From Acidovorax sp. GBBC 1281 (lineage in GTDB: Bacteria; Pseudomonadota; Gammaproteobacteria; Burkholderiales; Burkholderiaceae_C), in contig NZ_CP097269.1 in the NCBI RefSeq assembly GCF_028473645.1, positions 2,436,001 through 2,500,000 of the forward strand: a DNA stretch of 64,000 nt, written 5' to 3'. Below, one piece after another: positions 54,456 through 63,192 of the stretch. Under the pieces are notes generated by a model, which saw only the letters and a program-made list of their open reading frames with translations, was not told where the DNA came from and ran no database searches. A program made the position numbers and the translations under genes. Positions within the stretch are counted from its first letter, which is position 1; every line of letters starts with the position of its first letter.

Positions 54456-55912
54456 TCAAGCTGCTTGTCGTTGGTCTTCGGCGTGTCGGCCGATGTTCCA
54501 CGGCAGCAACTCGTCGATGCGATTGATCGGATGGTCCGCAATGCGCCCGAGCACATCGCGCAGGTAAGCCTCGGGGTCGAGCCCGTTCAGCTTGGCCGTC
54601 TCCACCAGGCTGTAGATGGCCGCGGCGCGCTCGCCCCCAGCGTCCGAGCCCATGAACATGAAGTTCTTGCGGCCCAGGCTCACGCCGCGCAGCGCGCGCT
54701 CGGCGGCGTTGTTGTCGATCTCGATGCGACCGTCGTCACGGTAGCGCGTCAACGACCGGAGCCGTGTGAGCGTGTAGCCGATGGCGCGTGCGAGTTCCGA
54801 CTTGGCACACACCTGCCCGAGCATCCCTCGCAACCAGGCGAACAGTTCCTCGAGCAACGGCCCGGCTCGCGCCTGCCGCTCCCGGCAGCGCTCATCCGGT
54901 GGGCGGCCGCGGATGTCGGATTCGATCGCATACAGCGCACCGATGCGCCGAAGGGCCTGTTCTGCAACCGAGCCCTGCGCCCGCCCCTGGCTCTCGTGCA
55001 GATCCCAGAATGGTCTGCGCGCATGCGCCCAGCACGAAGCCTCGATGACGTTGCCGTTTGCATAGAGCTTGGCGAAGCCGGCATACGCATCGGCCTGCAA
55101 CACGCCCTTGAAGTTCTTCAGGTGCGCCTGAGGATGTTCACCCTTGCGGTCGGGCGAGTAACGCAACCACGCCGCGGGCGCGTCTGCACTCGCAGATGAC
55201 CGATCGTCACGCACGTAGACCCAGAGCCGCCCGGTCTTGGTCTTGCCCCGCCCGGGCGAGAGCACCGCCACTGGCGTGTCGTCGGCGTGGAGCTTGGAGC
55301 CCGCCAGCACGTAGCGCCCGAGCGCTGCGACCAGTGGGTGCAAGAGCTTCTCGCTCTGGCCGACCCAGCCAGCCATCGTGGAGCGCTCGATCAGGACGCC
55401 CTCGCGTGCGTAGATCCGGCTCTGGCGGTACAGCGGTTGGTGGTCGCAATACTTGGCGACCAGCACGTGGGCCAGCAGCCCGGGGCCGGCCACGCCGCGT
55501 GCGATGGGCCGGCTGGGCGCTGGCGCCTGGAAGATCGATTCGCACGCCATGCAGGCGAGCTTGGGGCGCACGTGGCGGATCACCTTGAAGCGCGAGGGCA
55601 CGTACTCCAGTTGTTCCGAGACGTCCTGGCCGATCTGCCGCAGCCGACCACCACATGCGCTGCAGCCGCAGGCCTGGCCGGCGGCATCGCGCCGCGCATC
55701 CGATGTCTCGGGCCGGTACACATGGTTCTCCCGCGGCAGGTGTGTGGGCAGGCTGCGGTCGAAGCCTTCGCTGTTGGCCGCTTGCGCCTTCGGTGTCTTG
55801 CCGACCGGTGCGAGTTCATGAGCAGTTTGAGCAGGGCGACTTCCGCGTCACGGGCCTGCACGACACGCAGCAGCGAGTCGACGGTGTGGGGTGCGTTGGC
55901 GGTGTTCGGCAC
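54456..55912 (-). pseudogene. IS66 transposase TnpC with N-terminal deletion/frameshift
   Basis: The catalytic part (frame 54456-55840) is complete, with the zinc-finger region [20 protein letters not shown], the DADAYAGF-type core (LQADAYAGF), [12 protein letters not shown] and [12 protein letters not shown]. The true N-terminus ([20 protein letters not shown], from about 55912) lies in another frame. The usual coiled segment with RxQFGRSSE is missing between them. An out-of-frame internal deletion of roughly 100 bases near 55820 explains this. Start codon of the original gene is uncertain (GTG at 55912). Confidence 0.8.
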
Positions 55913-55989
55913 GCCATCTACTATGCCATCGGACCTACCCGGAATCGACCGCGACCAGCGCGTTCAGAAGACGAATTCTTGAGCCCAGT

Positions 55990-56337
55990 TCAAGCTGCGA
56001 GCGCAGGCTGATCTGTGCGCATCGGCATGCGCCAGTCGATGCCTTCGAGCAGCATCGAGAGCTGTGCCGGCGTGAGCGAGACCTTGCCGCCTTGCGCCTG
56101 CGGCCAGACGAATCGGCCGCGCTCCAGGCGCTTGGCCAGCAGAAGCAATCCCTGGCCATCGAACCACAGCACCTTGAGCATGTCGCCGCGCCGGCCGCGG
56201 AAGACGAAGACGTGACCGCAGAAGGGGTTGGCCGCCAGCGCCGTCTGCACCATCGCAGACAGGCCGTTGAAGCCCTTCCTCATGTCGGTGTGGCCGGCAA
56301 CGATCCAGACGCGGGTGCTCGTGGGAAGGCCGATCAC
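55990..56337 (-). CDS. tnpB: IS66 accessory protein TnpB
   Basis: A 115-aa IS66 Orf2-like protein: VWIVAGHTDMRKGFNGLSAM and FVFRGRRGDMLKVLWFDGQG are the family signatures. It starts with GTG at 56337, overlapping the tnpA stop (GTGA). Needed together with TnpA and TnpC for transposition. Confidence 0.92.
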   Translation of the reverse strand: MIGLPTSTRVWIVAGHTDMRKGFNGLSAMVQTALAANPFCGHVFVFRGRRGDMLKVLWFDGQGLLLLAKRLERGRFVWPQAQGGKVSLTPAQLSMLLEGIDWRMPMRTDQPALAA

Positions 56338-56735
56338 GCCAGCGCCTTGAGCGTCTGCAGGACATGGCGCACGCTGGCTTCGTCGACTGCACCGCGCAAT
56401 CGCACCCTCGCCCCGCCGACATCGATCTCGATGGTCCCGCCAGGCTGACGAGGCGCCGCCGCCGTGGGTGAAGGGCATGGCGCAACCGGAGCAGCTTCGA
56501 TGGTGACGGGCAGCAACATCGGCGAGGGCTGCGGCGGCGCTGGCGTCTGGGGCTGCTCTTGCGTGCTCAGGTGCATCCGGCGCCATGCGAACAGCAGGTT
56601 CGAGTTGATGCCGGCCTGCAGCGCGACGGCGGCCACTGACGCGCCGGGCACCAGGCTTCGTGCGACCAGCTCGCGCTTGAACATCGGGCTGTGCTCGCGC
56701 CGACGGCGCTTGCTCGGGGTGTCTTGATCGTTCAT
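56334..56735 (-). CDS. tnpA: IS66 accessory protein TnpA
   Basis: A 133-aa protein with an N-terminal HTH_Tnp-like domain (RRREHSPMFKRELVARSL, then VALQAGINSNLLFAWRRM) and a Pro-rich middle. The C-terminal segment is a short IEIDVGGARVRLRGAVD. First gene of the IS66 operon. Confidence 0.92.
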   Translation of the reverse strand: MNDQDTPSKRRRREHSPMFKRELVARSLVPGASVAAVALQAGINSNLLFAWRRMHLSTQEQPQTPAPPQPSPMLLPVTIEAAPVAPCPSPTAAAPRQPGGTIEIDVGGARVRLRGAVDEASVRHVLQTLKALA

Positions 56736-56841
56736 TGATGTGCATTAGCGGTTCTTCATGCACACCATCGCAGCGTACATGGACCACCGAGCCTGCACAT
56801 CAGCCCTCAGCAAAAACAGAGGGTACTAAGAAGACGCTTAC

Positions 56842-56849
56842 GGCGCCTG
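56842..56849. repeat. 8-bp target duplication of the IS66 element, right copy
   Basis: GGCGCCTG, identical to 53655-53662, in the holin reading frame. Confidence 0.92.
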
Positions 56850-56983
56850 GGCACCACAGAGCCCGAACATGACGCCGACTTTCCCGTGGTGCAGCCCTAC
56901 CTGCGCGCCTTCTGCGCGGCGCAGTTGCGCCGGGCCATCGTGGTCGCCGCGGTGGTCATCGGCGTGGCCCAGGGCATCTAGCC

Positions 56984-57583
56984 ATGCGCCGCCGCGTGCT
57001 TTGCTTGGCGCTGGCTGCAGCGTTCGCGCAGTGGCCTGTCGCCCGCGCCCAGGTGCCGGATGACGCCCTGCGCTACCGCTCCCTGCTGATCCGTGTGGCG
57101 CAGGCCGAATGGGGCCTGCAGGCGCCCGTGGCGGCCTTCGCTGCCCAGGTGCACCAGGAGTCCGCATGGAACCCTGATGCCGTCTCTCGGGTGGGCGCTG
57201 CGGGCTTGGCCCAGTTCATGCCGGCAACGGCGCGCTGGATGCCGTCGATCCGCCCCAACCTTGCCAACCCGCAGCCCTACAACCCCGCGTGGGCGTTGCA
57301 GGCGATGGTGGCCTACGACCGCTGGCTGTACGACCGCACGCCCGCCCGTTACAGCCCGCTGGATCGCATGCACGTGGCCCTGCGCAGCTACAACGGCGGC
57401 CTGGGCCACTGGCAGCAGGAAGCCGCCGCCACGGGCCTGCGCTTGCCCGATCGCCTGCAGGTCGATGCGGCTTGCGGGCTGGCCCGCCGAGCGCCCGTGC
57501 ACTGCGCGGAAAACCTGGGCTATCCCCACCGCATTCTGGTGGTCTTGGAGCCGCGCTACGCCGCGTGGGGGCCTGGGCTATGA
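56984..57583 (+). CDS. Lytic transglycosylase (phage endolysin)
   Basis: A 199-aa SLT-type muramidase. A signal peptide (residues 1-23, ending ARAQV) exports it. The catalytic Glu lies in VHQESAWNP, then GAAGLAQFMPATA and RSYNGGLG complete the lysozyme-like fold. It starts two bases after the holin stop. With its own signal peptide it may partly bypass the need for the broken holin. Confidence 0.92.
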   Translation: MRRRVLCLALAAAFAQWPVARAQVPDDALRYRSLLIRVAQAEWGLQAPVAAFAAQVHQESAWNPDAVSRVGAAGLAQFMPATARWMPSIRPNLANPQPYNPAWALQAMVAYDRWLYDRTPARYSPLDRMHVALRSYNGGLGHWQQEAAATGLRLPDRLQVDAACGLARRAPVHCAENLGYPHRILVVLEPRYAAWGPGL

Positions 57584-57717
57584 GCATGGCATTCCTGGTC
57601 TTGGCTGTGGGCTGCGTGCTGGCTATGGCGGCCAACGACGGGGTGTTTTTGGAAGCCGTGCTCGTGTTGAGCCTCATCGCCGTGGTGGTGTCTTGTGCGA
57701 AGGAGCACGCCGCATGA
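57580..57717 (+). CDS. Small 45-aa membrane protein in the lysis cassette
   Basis: Two short hydrophobic stretches (AFLVLAVGCVLAMAA and AVLVLSLIAVVVSCA) with overlapping ATGA junctions on both sides. It could be an accessory holin, antiholin or pinholin-like protein; this is a guess from size and location. Confidence 0.6.
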   Translation: MSMAFLVLAVGCVLAMAANDGVFLEAVLVLSLIAVVVSCAKEHAA

Positions 57718-58247
57718 CCAATCCACCCTATCGCCTCATCGGCATTGCCCTGCTGATCTGCGCGGCCATCTACGGCGTCAAGCGCTGGGAAGCCCGGCTC
57801 ATCGCCCGCGGCGATGCCCAGGGCGCAGCCCGCGTGCAAACCGACTGGGACGCCCAGGAAAACGCCCGCAACGCCGCCACCGCCCGCGACAACGCCACCA
57901 AGTTCCGCAACGCCGAAAGAGTCGCCCATGAAGATGCCCAACGCGAGGCCAAGCGCCTGGCCCGTGATGCTGCTGCCGCTGGTGCTTTGCGCGGGTTGCG
58001 CGCCGAGATTGCCCGCCTCAACCAGCGCCCCGATCCCTACCCAGCAGGAGATGCCGGCCTTGCCGCCTGCACTCGCGAAGCCGCCACCGCCCGAGAGCTT
58101 CTCGGAGAAAGCAGCGCTGCGTATCAAGGGCTGGCAGAAGAGGCTGACGGACTCCGAGACCAAGTGACCGGCTTGCAGGACTTCGCCCTCAACGTGTGCC
58201 GCGCAGGACGGCCGGCCGGGCTGCAGGGAGTCGCTCTTGGCCGATGA
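57714..58247 (+). CDS. Rz-like inner-membrane spanin (DUF2514-type)
   Basis: A 177-aa protein with an N-terminal signal anchor (LIGIALLICAAIYGV), then a long Ala/Arg/Glu-rich coiled coil (residues 40-105). This is the i-spanin layout. The C-terminal part has Cys at about 120. The o-spanin gene lies fully inside it in another frame. Confidence 0.82.
   Translation: MTNPPYRLIGIALLICAAIYGVKRWEARLIARGDAQGAARVQTDWDAQENARNAATARDNATKFRNAERVAHEDAQREAKRLARDAAAAGALRGLRAEIARLNQRPDPYPAGDAGLAACTREAATARELLGESSAAYQGLAEEADGLRDQVTGLQDFALNVCRAGRPAGLQGVALGR
57928..58167 (+). CDS. Rz1-like outer-membrane spanin lipoprotein, embedded in Rz
   Basis: A 79-aa product read +1 relative to Rz. MKMPNARPSAWPVMLLPLVL is a lipoprotein signal ending LCAGC with the lipidated Cys. 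The mature part is Pro-rich (PALPPALAKPPPPE), typical for o-spanins. Wholly nested in the Rz gene, as in lambda Rz/Rz1. Confidence 0.78.
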   Translation: MKMPNARPSAWPVMLLPLVLCAGCAPRLPASTSAPIPTQQEMPALPPALAKPPPPESFSEKAALRIKGWQKRLTDSETK

Positions 58248-58473
58248 CATCGACCGCGCCAGCGAGCGCGAGGAAGAAGACCTGGCCATCGCACTGCGCG
58301 AGCAGGCGCGCCGCGCGGGCCTGGCCGGAAAGACCCTGGCCGACTCGGCCACGGTCTGCCAGCAGGCCGGGTGCGATGAGCCGATACCACTGGTGCGCCG
58401 CCAGGCGCTGCCGGGGTGCCAGCTGTGCGTGGACTGCCAGGCACGGCGAGAAAGAACCAAGGGACGGCGATGA
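58237..58473 (+). CDS. TraR/DksA-type zinc finger protein
   Basis: A 78-aa protein with DDIDRASEREEEDLAIAL and a C4 zinc finger (CQQAGC then CQLCVDC), matching phage TraR/DksA proteins that modulate RNA polymerase. It starts with TTG at 58237, with GGGAG six bases upstream, overlapping the end of Rz. Confidence 0.82.
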   Translation: MADDIDRASEREEEDLAIALREQARRAGLAGKTLADSATVCQQAGCDEPIPLVRRQALPGCQLCVDCQARRERTKGRR

Positions 58474-58901
58474 ACATACAAGTGGACTTTTGGCAGTTGG
58501 TGGGCCTGCTGGTGGCCTTCCTGGGCGCTTGCGGTGCTGGCGGTGGGCTGCTGCTCAGTCAGGTGCAAAAGCACTTGGACGAGCGCTTCGCGATGCAGGA
58601 AAAGATGCGCGAGGAACGCTCCGCGAGCCAGGACAAGGCCCGCGAAGACCAGCACAAGCAGCTGACCGTGCGGCTCGATGGCCTGGAGCAAGTAAACCGC
58701 GACGAGACGCTGCAGTGGCAGCGCGTGGAACGGGAATTCTTGAAGCACATGGCGGAACTGCCCGTGAAGTACGTCATGCGTGACGACTACATCCGGGGCC
58801 AATCGATCATCGAAGCCAAGCTCGATGGGCTGGCCGGCAAGCTGGAAAACGCCCAGCTGCGCGCCGTCATCAACCACAACCAGGGAGCCTCCCACCTATG
58901 A
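58470..58901 (+). CDS. Membrane-anchored coiled-coil phage protein
   Basis: A 143-aa protein: one N-terminal helix (WQLVGLLVAFLGACGAGGGL) then a long charged coiled coil (about 35-90) and a helical end. It occupies the position of Mu gp25/DUF2730-like genes ahead of the terminase. Function unknown. Confidence 0.65.
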   Translation: MNIQVDFWQLVGLLVAFLGACGAGGGLLLSQVQKHLDERFAMQEKMREERSASQDKAREDQHKQLTVRLDGLEQVNRDETLQWQRVEREFLKHMAELPVKYVMRDDYIRGQSIIEAKLDGLAGKLENAQLRAVINHNQGASHL

Positions 58902-59212
58902 ACCCCGCCATTGACCAGGCACGCATCCGGCGCGAAGCATTGCGCTGGCTTGTCCTGCTCACACTGAACAACGCCCGCCCGATCGGCGCGTTCGAGGGTC
59001 CGATCCTTTCCGTTGCGCAGAGCGAATACCCGGACGCTACGCCCATCGAGCTGCGCCGCGAACTGGACTACCTTGCCGACCGCGAGCTGGTGCGGATCGA
59101 CAAGCAGCCTTCGGGCAGATGGCACGCTGACCTCACGCGCTTCGGCACCGACGTGGCGGAGTACACCATCACCTGCGAGCCGGGCATCGCACGTCCCGCC
59201 AAGTACTGGTAG
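58898..59212 (+). CDS. Mu gp26-like small wHTH phage protein
   Basis: A 104-aa protein with ALRWLVLLTLNNARPIGAFE and ELRRELDYLADRELVRI, a winged-helix pattern. Found between the coiled-coil gene and DUF3486 in Mu-like phages. ATGA overlap with the previous gene. Confidence 0.7.
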   Translation: MNPAIDQARIRREALRWLVLLTLNNARPIGAFEGPILSVAQSEYPDATPIELRRELDYLADRELVRIDKQPSGRWHADLTRFGTDVAEYTITCEPGIARPAKYW

Positions 59213-59219
59213 GCGTCGC

Positions 59220-59804
59220 ATGGGAAGAAAGAGCACCGTGAGCCGCCTGCCGGCCGACATCAAGACGTACATCGAGGCCATGCTCGCCACGGGCGCGCAG
59301 ACTCTCGACGAGATGATCGCCGACCTCCAGGAACGGTTTCCCGGTGAGGCGAGCGCGGGCCAGTTGCCCAGCCGCGCCGCGTTGCACCGCTATGGCTCCA
59401 AGCTGGACCGGCGCCTGGCCGCGATCCGCGCCAGCACCGAAGCGGCCAAGATCATCCAGGCGCACGCGGGCGACGACCAGGACGCCCGCAGCGGAGCGCT
59501 GACCGCGCTTATCCAGACTGAACTGTTCGAGGCCATTCTGGAGGTGCAGGAGGCTGCGGACGATCCCGAGAACCCCATCGATCCCGCCGAGCGCGTGGGA
59601 ATGTTGTCGGCCGCGGCGAAGAACATCGCCACGCTCACCCGTTCGAGCATCAATCTCAAGGAATTCCAGTCCAAGGTGGAAGAAGCCACCCGACGCAAGA
59701 TGCTGGCCGAGCAGCAGGCGAACCTGCAGAAGATCGCCAAGAGCCAAGGCATGAGCCAGGAGCAGCTTGATTTCTGGATTCGGGACTTCCTCGGGGTGCG
59801 CTGA
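59220..59804 (+). CDS. DUF3486 protein, terminase small subunit-like (Mu gp27)
   Basis: A 194-aa protein: GRKSTVSRLPADIKTYIEAM start and ASAGQLPSRAALHRYG form an N-terminal HTH, with a helical remainder ending QLDFWIRDFLGV. DUF3486 proteins sit before the large terminase and are taken as the small subunit. TGATG overlap with terL. Confidence 0.85.
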   Translation: MGRKSTVSRLPADIKTYIEAMLATGAQTLDEMIADLQERFPGEASAGQLPSRAALHRYGSKLDRRLAAIRASTEAAKIIQAHAGDDQDARSGALTALIQTELFEAILEVQEAADDPENPIDPAERVGMLSAAAKNIATLTRSSINLKEFQSKVEEATRRKMLAEQQANLQKIAKSQGMSQEQLDFWIRDFLGVR

Positions 59805-61474
59805 TGGCCGAAGTGATCCAGCCGCTGGCGAGCACCGTCCGCGTCGTCGAATGGGACGAGCTGCCGGCCCGTGCCCGATCGATCCCGGCCAACCTGAACC
59901 CGGTGGCCGAGGGCGTGCTGATGCTGCACCAGCGCCAGGCCGTGGCGCTCCCGCATTCGATCATCGCCATCCCGAAGGGCCGGCGGACCGGCATCACGTT
60001 CGCGGTCATGCTGCGCAAGACGCTGGTGGCGGCCGCCAGCAAGGAGGCCGGTGGCGATAACGTCTACTACATCGGCGACACCAAGGAAAAGGGCCTGGAG
60101 GCCATCGGCTACTGCGCCAAGTTCGCACGCGTGATCGCCAAGGCCTAGGGCCAGGTCTCGCAGATTGAAGAGTTCCTGTTCGAGGACCAGGACCCCGCCA
60201 CTGGCAATACCCGCCACATCACGGCGTACCGAATCCGGTTCGCCAGCGGCTTCCAGATCTGCGCGCTGTCCAGCCGACCCGCCAACATCCGCGGCCTGCA
60301 GGGCCACGTCGTCATCGATGAGGCCGCATTCCACATGGACGTGCAGGGCGTGCTCGATGCGGCCACCGCGCTGCTGATCTGGGGCGGCCAGATCACGGTC
60401 ATCAGCTCGCAGAACGGAAAGAACAACCCGTTCGCACAGTTCGTGAGAGACATCGAGGCCGGCCGGTACGGCGAGGACGCCGCGGTGTTCACGGTCACCT
60501 TCGATGAAGCGGTGGCGAACGGGCTCTATGAGCGCGTGTGCTGGATGAAGGGCAAGACCCCTACGGCCGAAGATAAGGCCAAGTGGTACGCCAAGATTCG
60601 CAATGGCTACGGGGTGCGCAAGGCGGCCATGCGCGAGGAGCTGGACGTGATCCCGCGCGACGGCAACGGCGTGTGCCTGCCCGGCGTCTGGATCGAGAAC
60701 GCCATGACGCTGGAGCCCAAGCGCGTTCTGCGCCTGGCGCTGGACGATGACTTCTTGCTCAAGAGCCCGGCAGAGCGCGAGGCCTGGACGAAAGACTGGA
60801 TCGAGCGCAACCTCGACCCCGAGTTGCGGCGACTGGACCCGCAACTGCGCCACGTATTCTCCCAAGACTATGCGCGGCATCGTGAATTTTCCGTCTGGGG
60901 CGCCATCTCGCTGGGGGCCGGCATGCGCCGCCAGCTGCCGCTGTGCATCGAAATGCACAAGGTGCCCTATGCCCAGCAGCGGCAAATTATTTGGCACGCG
61001 ATCCAACACCTGCCGCGCCAGTGCGGCGGTGCCATGGATGCCACGGGTTCCGGCGAGACGCTGGCCGAGGAAACCGCCGACAAGTTCGGCCGCAGCCGCG
61101 TTCACCAGGTCAAGCTGAACCGGGGTTGGTACGGCACCTGGATGCCCAAGCTGGTTCAGGCCTTCGAGGACGGGGTGATCGAGATTCCGGCCGACCCCGA
61201 TATCGCGGGCGATCTGCGTGCCATCGAGGAGGTGGACGGCATTGCCATGGTGACCAAGGCCCGCCGCAAGGACATCAAAGACCCTGACCTGTACCGCCAC
61301 GGCGACGCCGCCGTCATGCTTTGCCTTGGCTGGTTCGCCACGCTGCATCTGAGCGCGGCCTTCGACTTCATCCCCGTGCCCGCGCTGCCGCGCGGCTTCG
61401 ACAACCTCGGCGCGGAAGGCGAGGACCAGGACGACGACCTCCTGGCCCACGCAGAAGCGCACGCCACCTGGTAG
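59804..61474 (+). pseudogene. Terminase large subunit (Mu gp28-like) with in-frame amber codon
   Basis: One 557-codon frame. The ATPase N-terminus has IIAIPKGRRTGITFA as Walker A, then TAG (60146-60148, codon 115) interrupts AKFARVIAKA*GQVSQIEEF. The frame continues through HVVIDEAAFH (Walker B), VISSQNGKNNPFA and the nuclease domain with GGAMDATGSGE and HGDAAVML. All other parts are intact. A TGG to TAG change is the simplest explanation. As written no functional packaging motor would form. Confidence 0.87.
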
Positions 61475-61478
61475 AGCC

Positions 61479-63074
61479 ATGGCAACCTCCCGCATCCTCG
61501 GCCCTGACGGCCAGCCCATCACCACGCCCGACCTGAAAGAGCCGCAGACCTCGCGGCTCTTGCACTTGCAGGGCGAACTGCAAAGCCACCCCACGCGCGG
61601 CCTCACGCCGACCCGGCTCGCGCGCATCCTGGACGCAGCGGAACAGGGCGACCTCACTGCCCAGTTCGAGCTCTTCGAGGACATGGAGGAAAAGGACGGC
61701 CACATCGCCAGCGAGATGAGCAAGCGCCGCCGTGCCTGCGTTCTGGACTGGGAGGTGGTCGCGCCTCCCAACGCCAGCACGGCCGAATCCAAAGCCGCCG
61801 AGCAGCTGGGCGAGCTCATGACCGAGATTCCGGATTTCGAGGACATGGTGTTCGACGTGACCGACGCCATCGGCAAAGGCTTTGCCTGCCTGGAACTGGA
61901 GTGGCACCGCGTGGAACGCTGGTGGGTTCCCAAGACCATCACGCACCGCCCGCAGAACTGGTTCAGCCTGCACCGCGGCTACCGCCAGGAACTGCGCCTG
62001 CGCTCCAACACCACCGAGGACGGCAAGCAGGGCGAGGCCCTGCAGCCCTTCGGCTGGATCACGCACGTGCACAAGGCCAAGAGCGGCTACCTGGAGCGGT
62101 CGGCGCTCTTTCGGCAACTGGTCTGGACCTACCTTTTCAAGAACTACTCCGTGGGCGACCTGGCCGAGTTCCTGGAGATCTATGGCATCCCCCTGCGCGT
62201 GGGCAAGTACCCGGCCAGCGCGAGCGAAAAGGAAAAGGCCACCCTGCTGCGCGCCCTGGTGGGCGTGGGCCACAACGCCGCGGGCATCGTGCCCGAGGAC
62301 ATGGTGATCGAGTTCCACAACGCGGCCACGGGCGACCCGAAAGCCTTCGAGCTCATGATGAGCTGGTGCGAGAAAAACCAGAGCAAGGTGATTCTGGGCG
62401 GCACGCTCACCAGCGGCGCCGATGGCAAGAGCAGCACCAACGCGCTGGGCAACATCCACAACGAGGTCCGCATGGACCTGCGCGACGGCGACGTACGCCA
62501 GTGCAATACGACGCTGAGCCGTGACCTTGTCTATGCGATCGCCGCCCTCAACGGGCTGGCCCCGGGCGGCATGCGGCGAGCCCCCCTCATGCGGCTCAAC
62601 GCGCAAGAGCCTGAGGACCTCACGGCGTATGCCGACGCGCTGCCCAAGCTCGTGGCCATCGGCGTGCGGCCCACCGTCCAGTGGGCCCACGAGCGGCTGG
62701 GCATTCCCGTGGCGCAGGACGGTGAGCCGGTGCTTGGCATGCCTGCCGCTCCGTCGCTGCCTGTGCCTGCGGTCCCGACCGGCACCGCGGCCACCACGGC
62801 GGTGGTGCCGACCGGCCAGGCCATGACGCGGCCACCTTCGGCGCTCATGCAGCCCCAACTGGCGCAGAACGTGGCCCCGGCCGTGGCGGGTTGGATCGAC
62901 CAGGTGCGCGAGCTCGTGCAGCGCGCGCAGTCCCTCGCGGAAATCCGCGATGGCCTCGATGCGCTGCTGCCTGGCATGACCCTGGACCAGTACGCCGCAG
63001 CCATGGCCGAGGCACTGAGTGCCGCCCAGCTCGCAGGCCGCTACGAGGTGCTGCAGGAGGCCGCCAATGCCTAA
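61479..63074 (+). CDS. DUF935 portal protein (Mu gp29-like)
   Basis: A 531-aa protein. TSRLLHLQGELQSHPTRGLT at the start, FELFEDMEEKDGHIASEMSK, and LEIYGIPLRVGKYP are DUF935 hallmarks. It forms the head portal through which DNA passes. Length is standard (about 510-540). The C-terminal Ala/Pro-rich stretch (415-455) is a linker. Confidence 0.92.
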   Translation: MATSRILGPDGQPITTPDLKEPQTSRLLHLQGELQSHPTRGLTPTRLARILDAAEQGDLTAQFELFEDMEEKDGHIASEMSKRRRACVLDWEVVAPPNASTAESKAAEQLGELMTEIPDFEDMVFDVTDAIGKGFACLELEWHRVERWWVPKTITHRPQNWFSLHRGYRQELRLRSNTTEDGKQGEALQPFGWITHVHKAKSGYLERSALFRQLVWTYLFKNYSVGDLAEFLEIYGIPLRVGKYPASASEKEKATLLRALVGVGHNAAGIVPEDMVIEFHNAATGDPKAFELMMSWCEKNQSKVILGGTLTSGADGKSSTNALGNIHNEVRMDLRDGDVRQCNTTLSRDLVYAIAALNGLAPGGMRRAPLMRLNAQEPEDLTAYADALPKLVAIGVRPTVQWAHERLGIPVAQDGEPVLGMPAAPSLPVPAVPTGTAATTAVVPTGQAMTRPPSALMQPQLAQNVAPAVAGWIDQVRELVQRAQSLAEIRDGLDALLPGMTLDQYAAAMAEALSAAQLAGRYEVLQEAANA

Positions 63075-63192
63075 CCCTGACATTGGCCGATTTAAGCCCG
63101 GTCGGCGAGCCGCCGCCCCCGTCGCCCATCCTCGCGCGCCGACAGGCGCTGTAAACGCCTATAAACGGGTTTGCCGGGGGTCCGGTGGCTGA
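63067..63192 (+). CDS. Possible 41-aa protein between portal and MuF genes
   Basis: The ATG at 63067 has GGAGG about six bases upstream and opens a basic frame (MPNPDIGRFKPGRRAAAPVA) ending just inside the next gene. It may serve translational coupling rather than encode a functional protein. Confidence 0.35.
   Translation: MPNPDIGRFKPGRRAAAPVAHPRAPTGAVNAYKRVCRGSGG

Larger units (their letters stand above)
53663..56841 (-). mobile_element. IS66-family element with passenger genes
   Basis: A 3179-bp element. Imperfect terminal repeats begin GTAAGCG at both ends, flanked by GGCGCCTG duplications. It carries leftward tnpA, tnpB and tnpC plus a pRiA4b ORF-3-like gene and a 51-aa gene beyond tnpC. 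It disrupts the holin gene. tnpC is damaged, so further movement would need another copy. Confidence 0.93.
53429..56981 (+). pseudogene. Phage holin gene split by an IS66 element
   Basis: The 5' part (53429-53662, 78 codons) encodes a basic start, a helix (LWLVLAIVLIALIAAI) and a second helix, up to LHKDWRL. The 3' part (56850-56981) encodes GTTEPEHDADFPVV to AAVVIGVAQGI and TAG. Removing the IS and one 8-base copy restores a 121-aa BcepMu-type holin with three helices. AGGAGG stands six bases before the ATG. As interrupted, translation would enter the IS and produce a 140-aa fusion. Confidence 0.9.

Noticed and set aside
28746..61474. Genome-wide recoding of TAG
   Set aside because: TAG ends normal genes in this window, such as hscB and the holin, so it is a functional stop; isolated nonsense or base errors are simpler.
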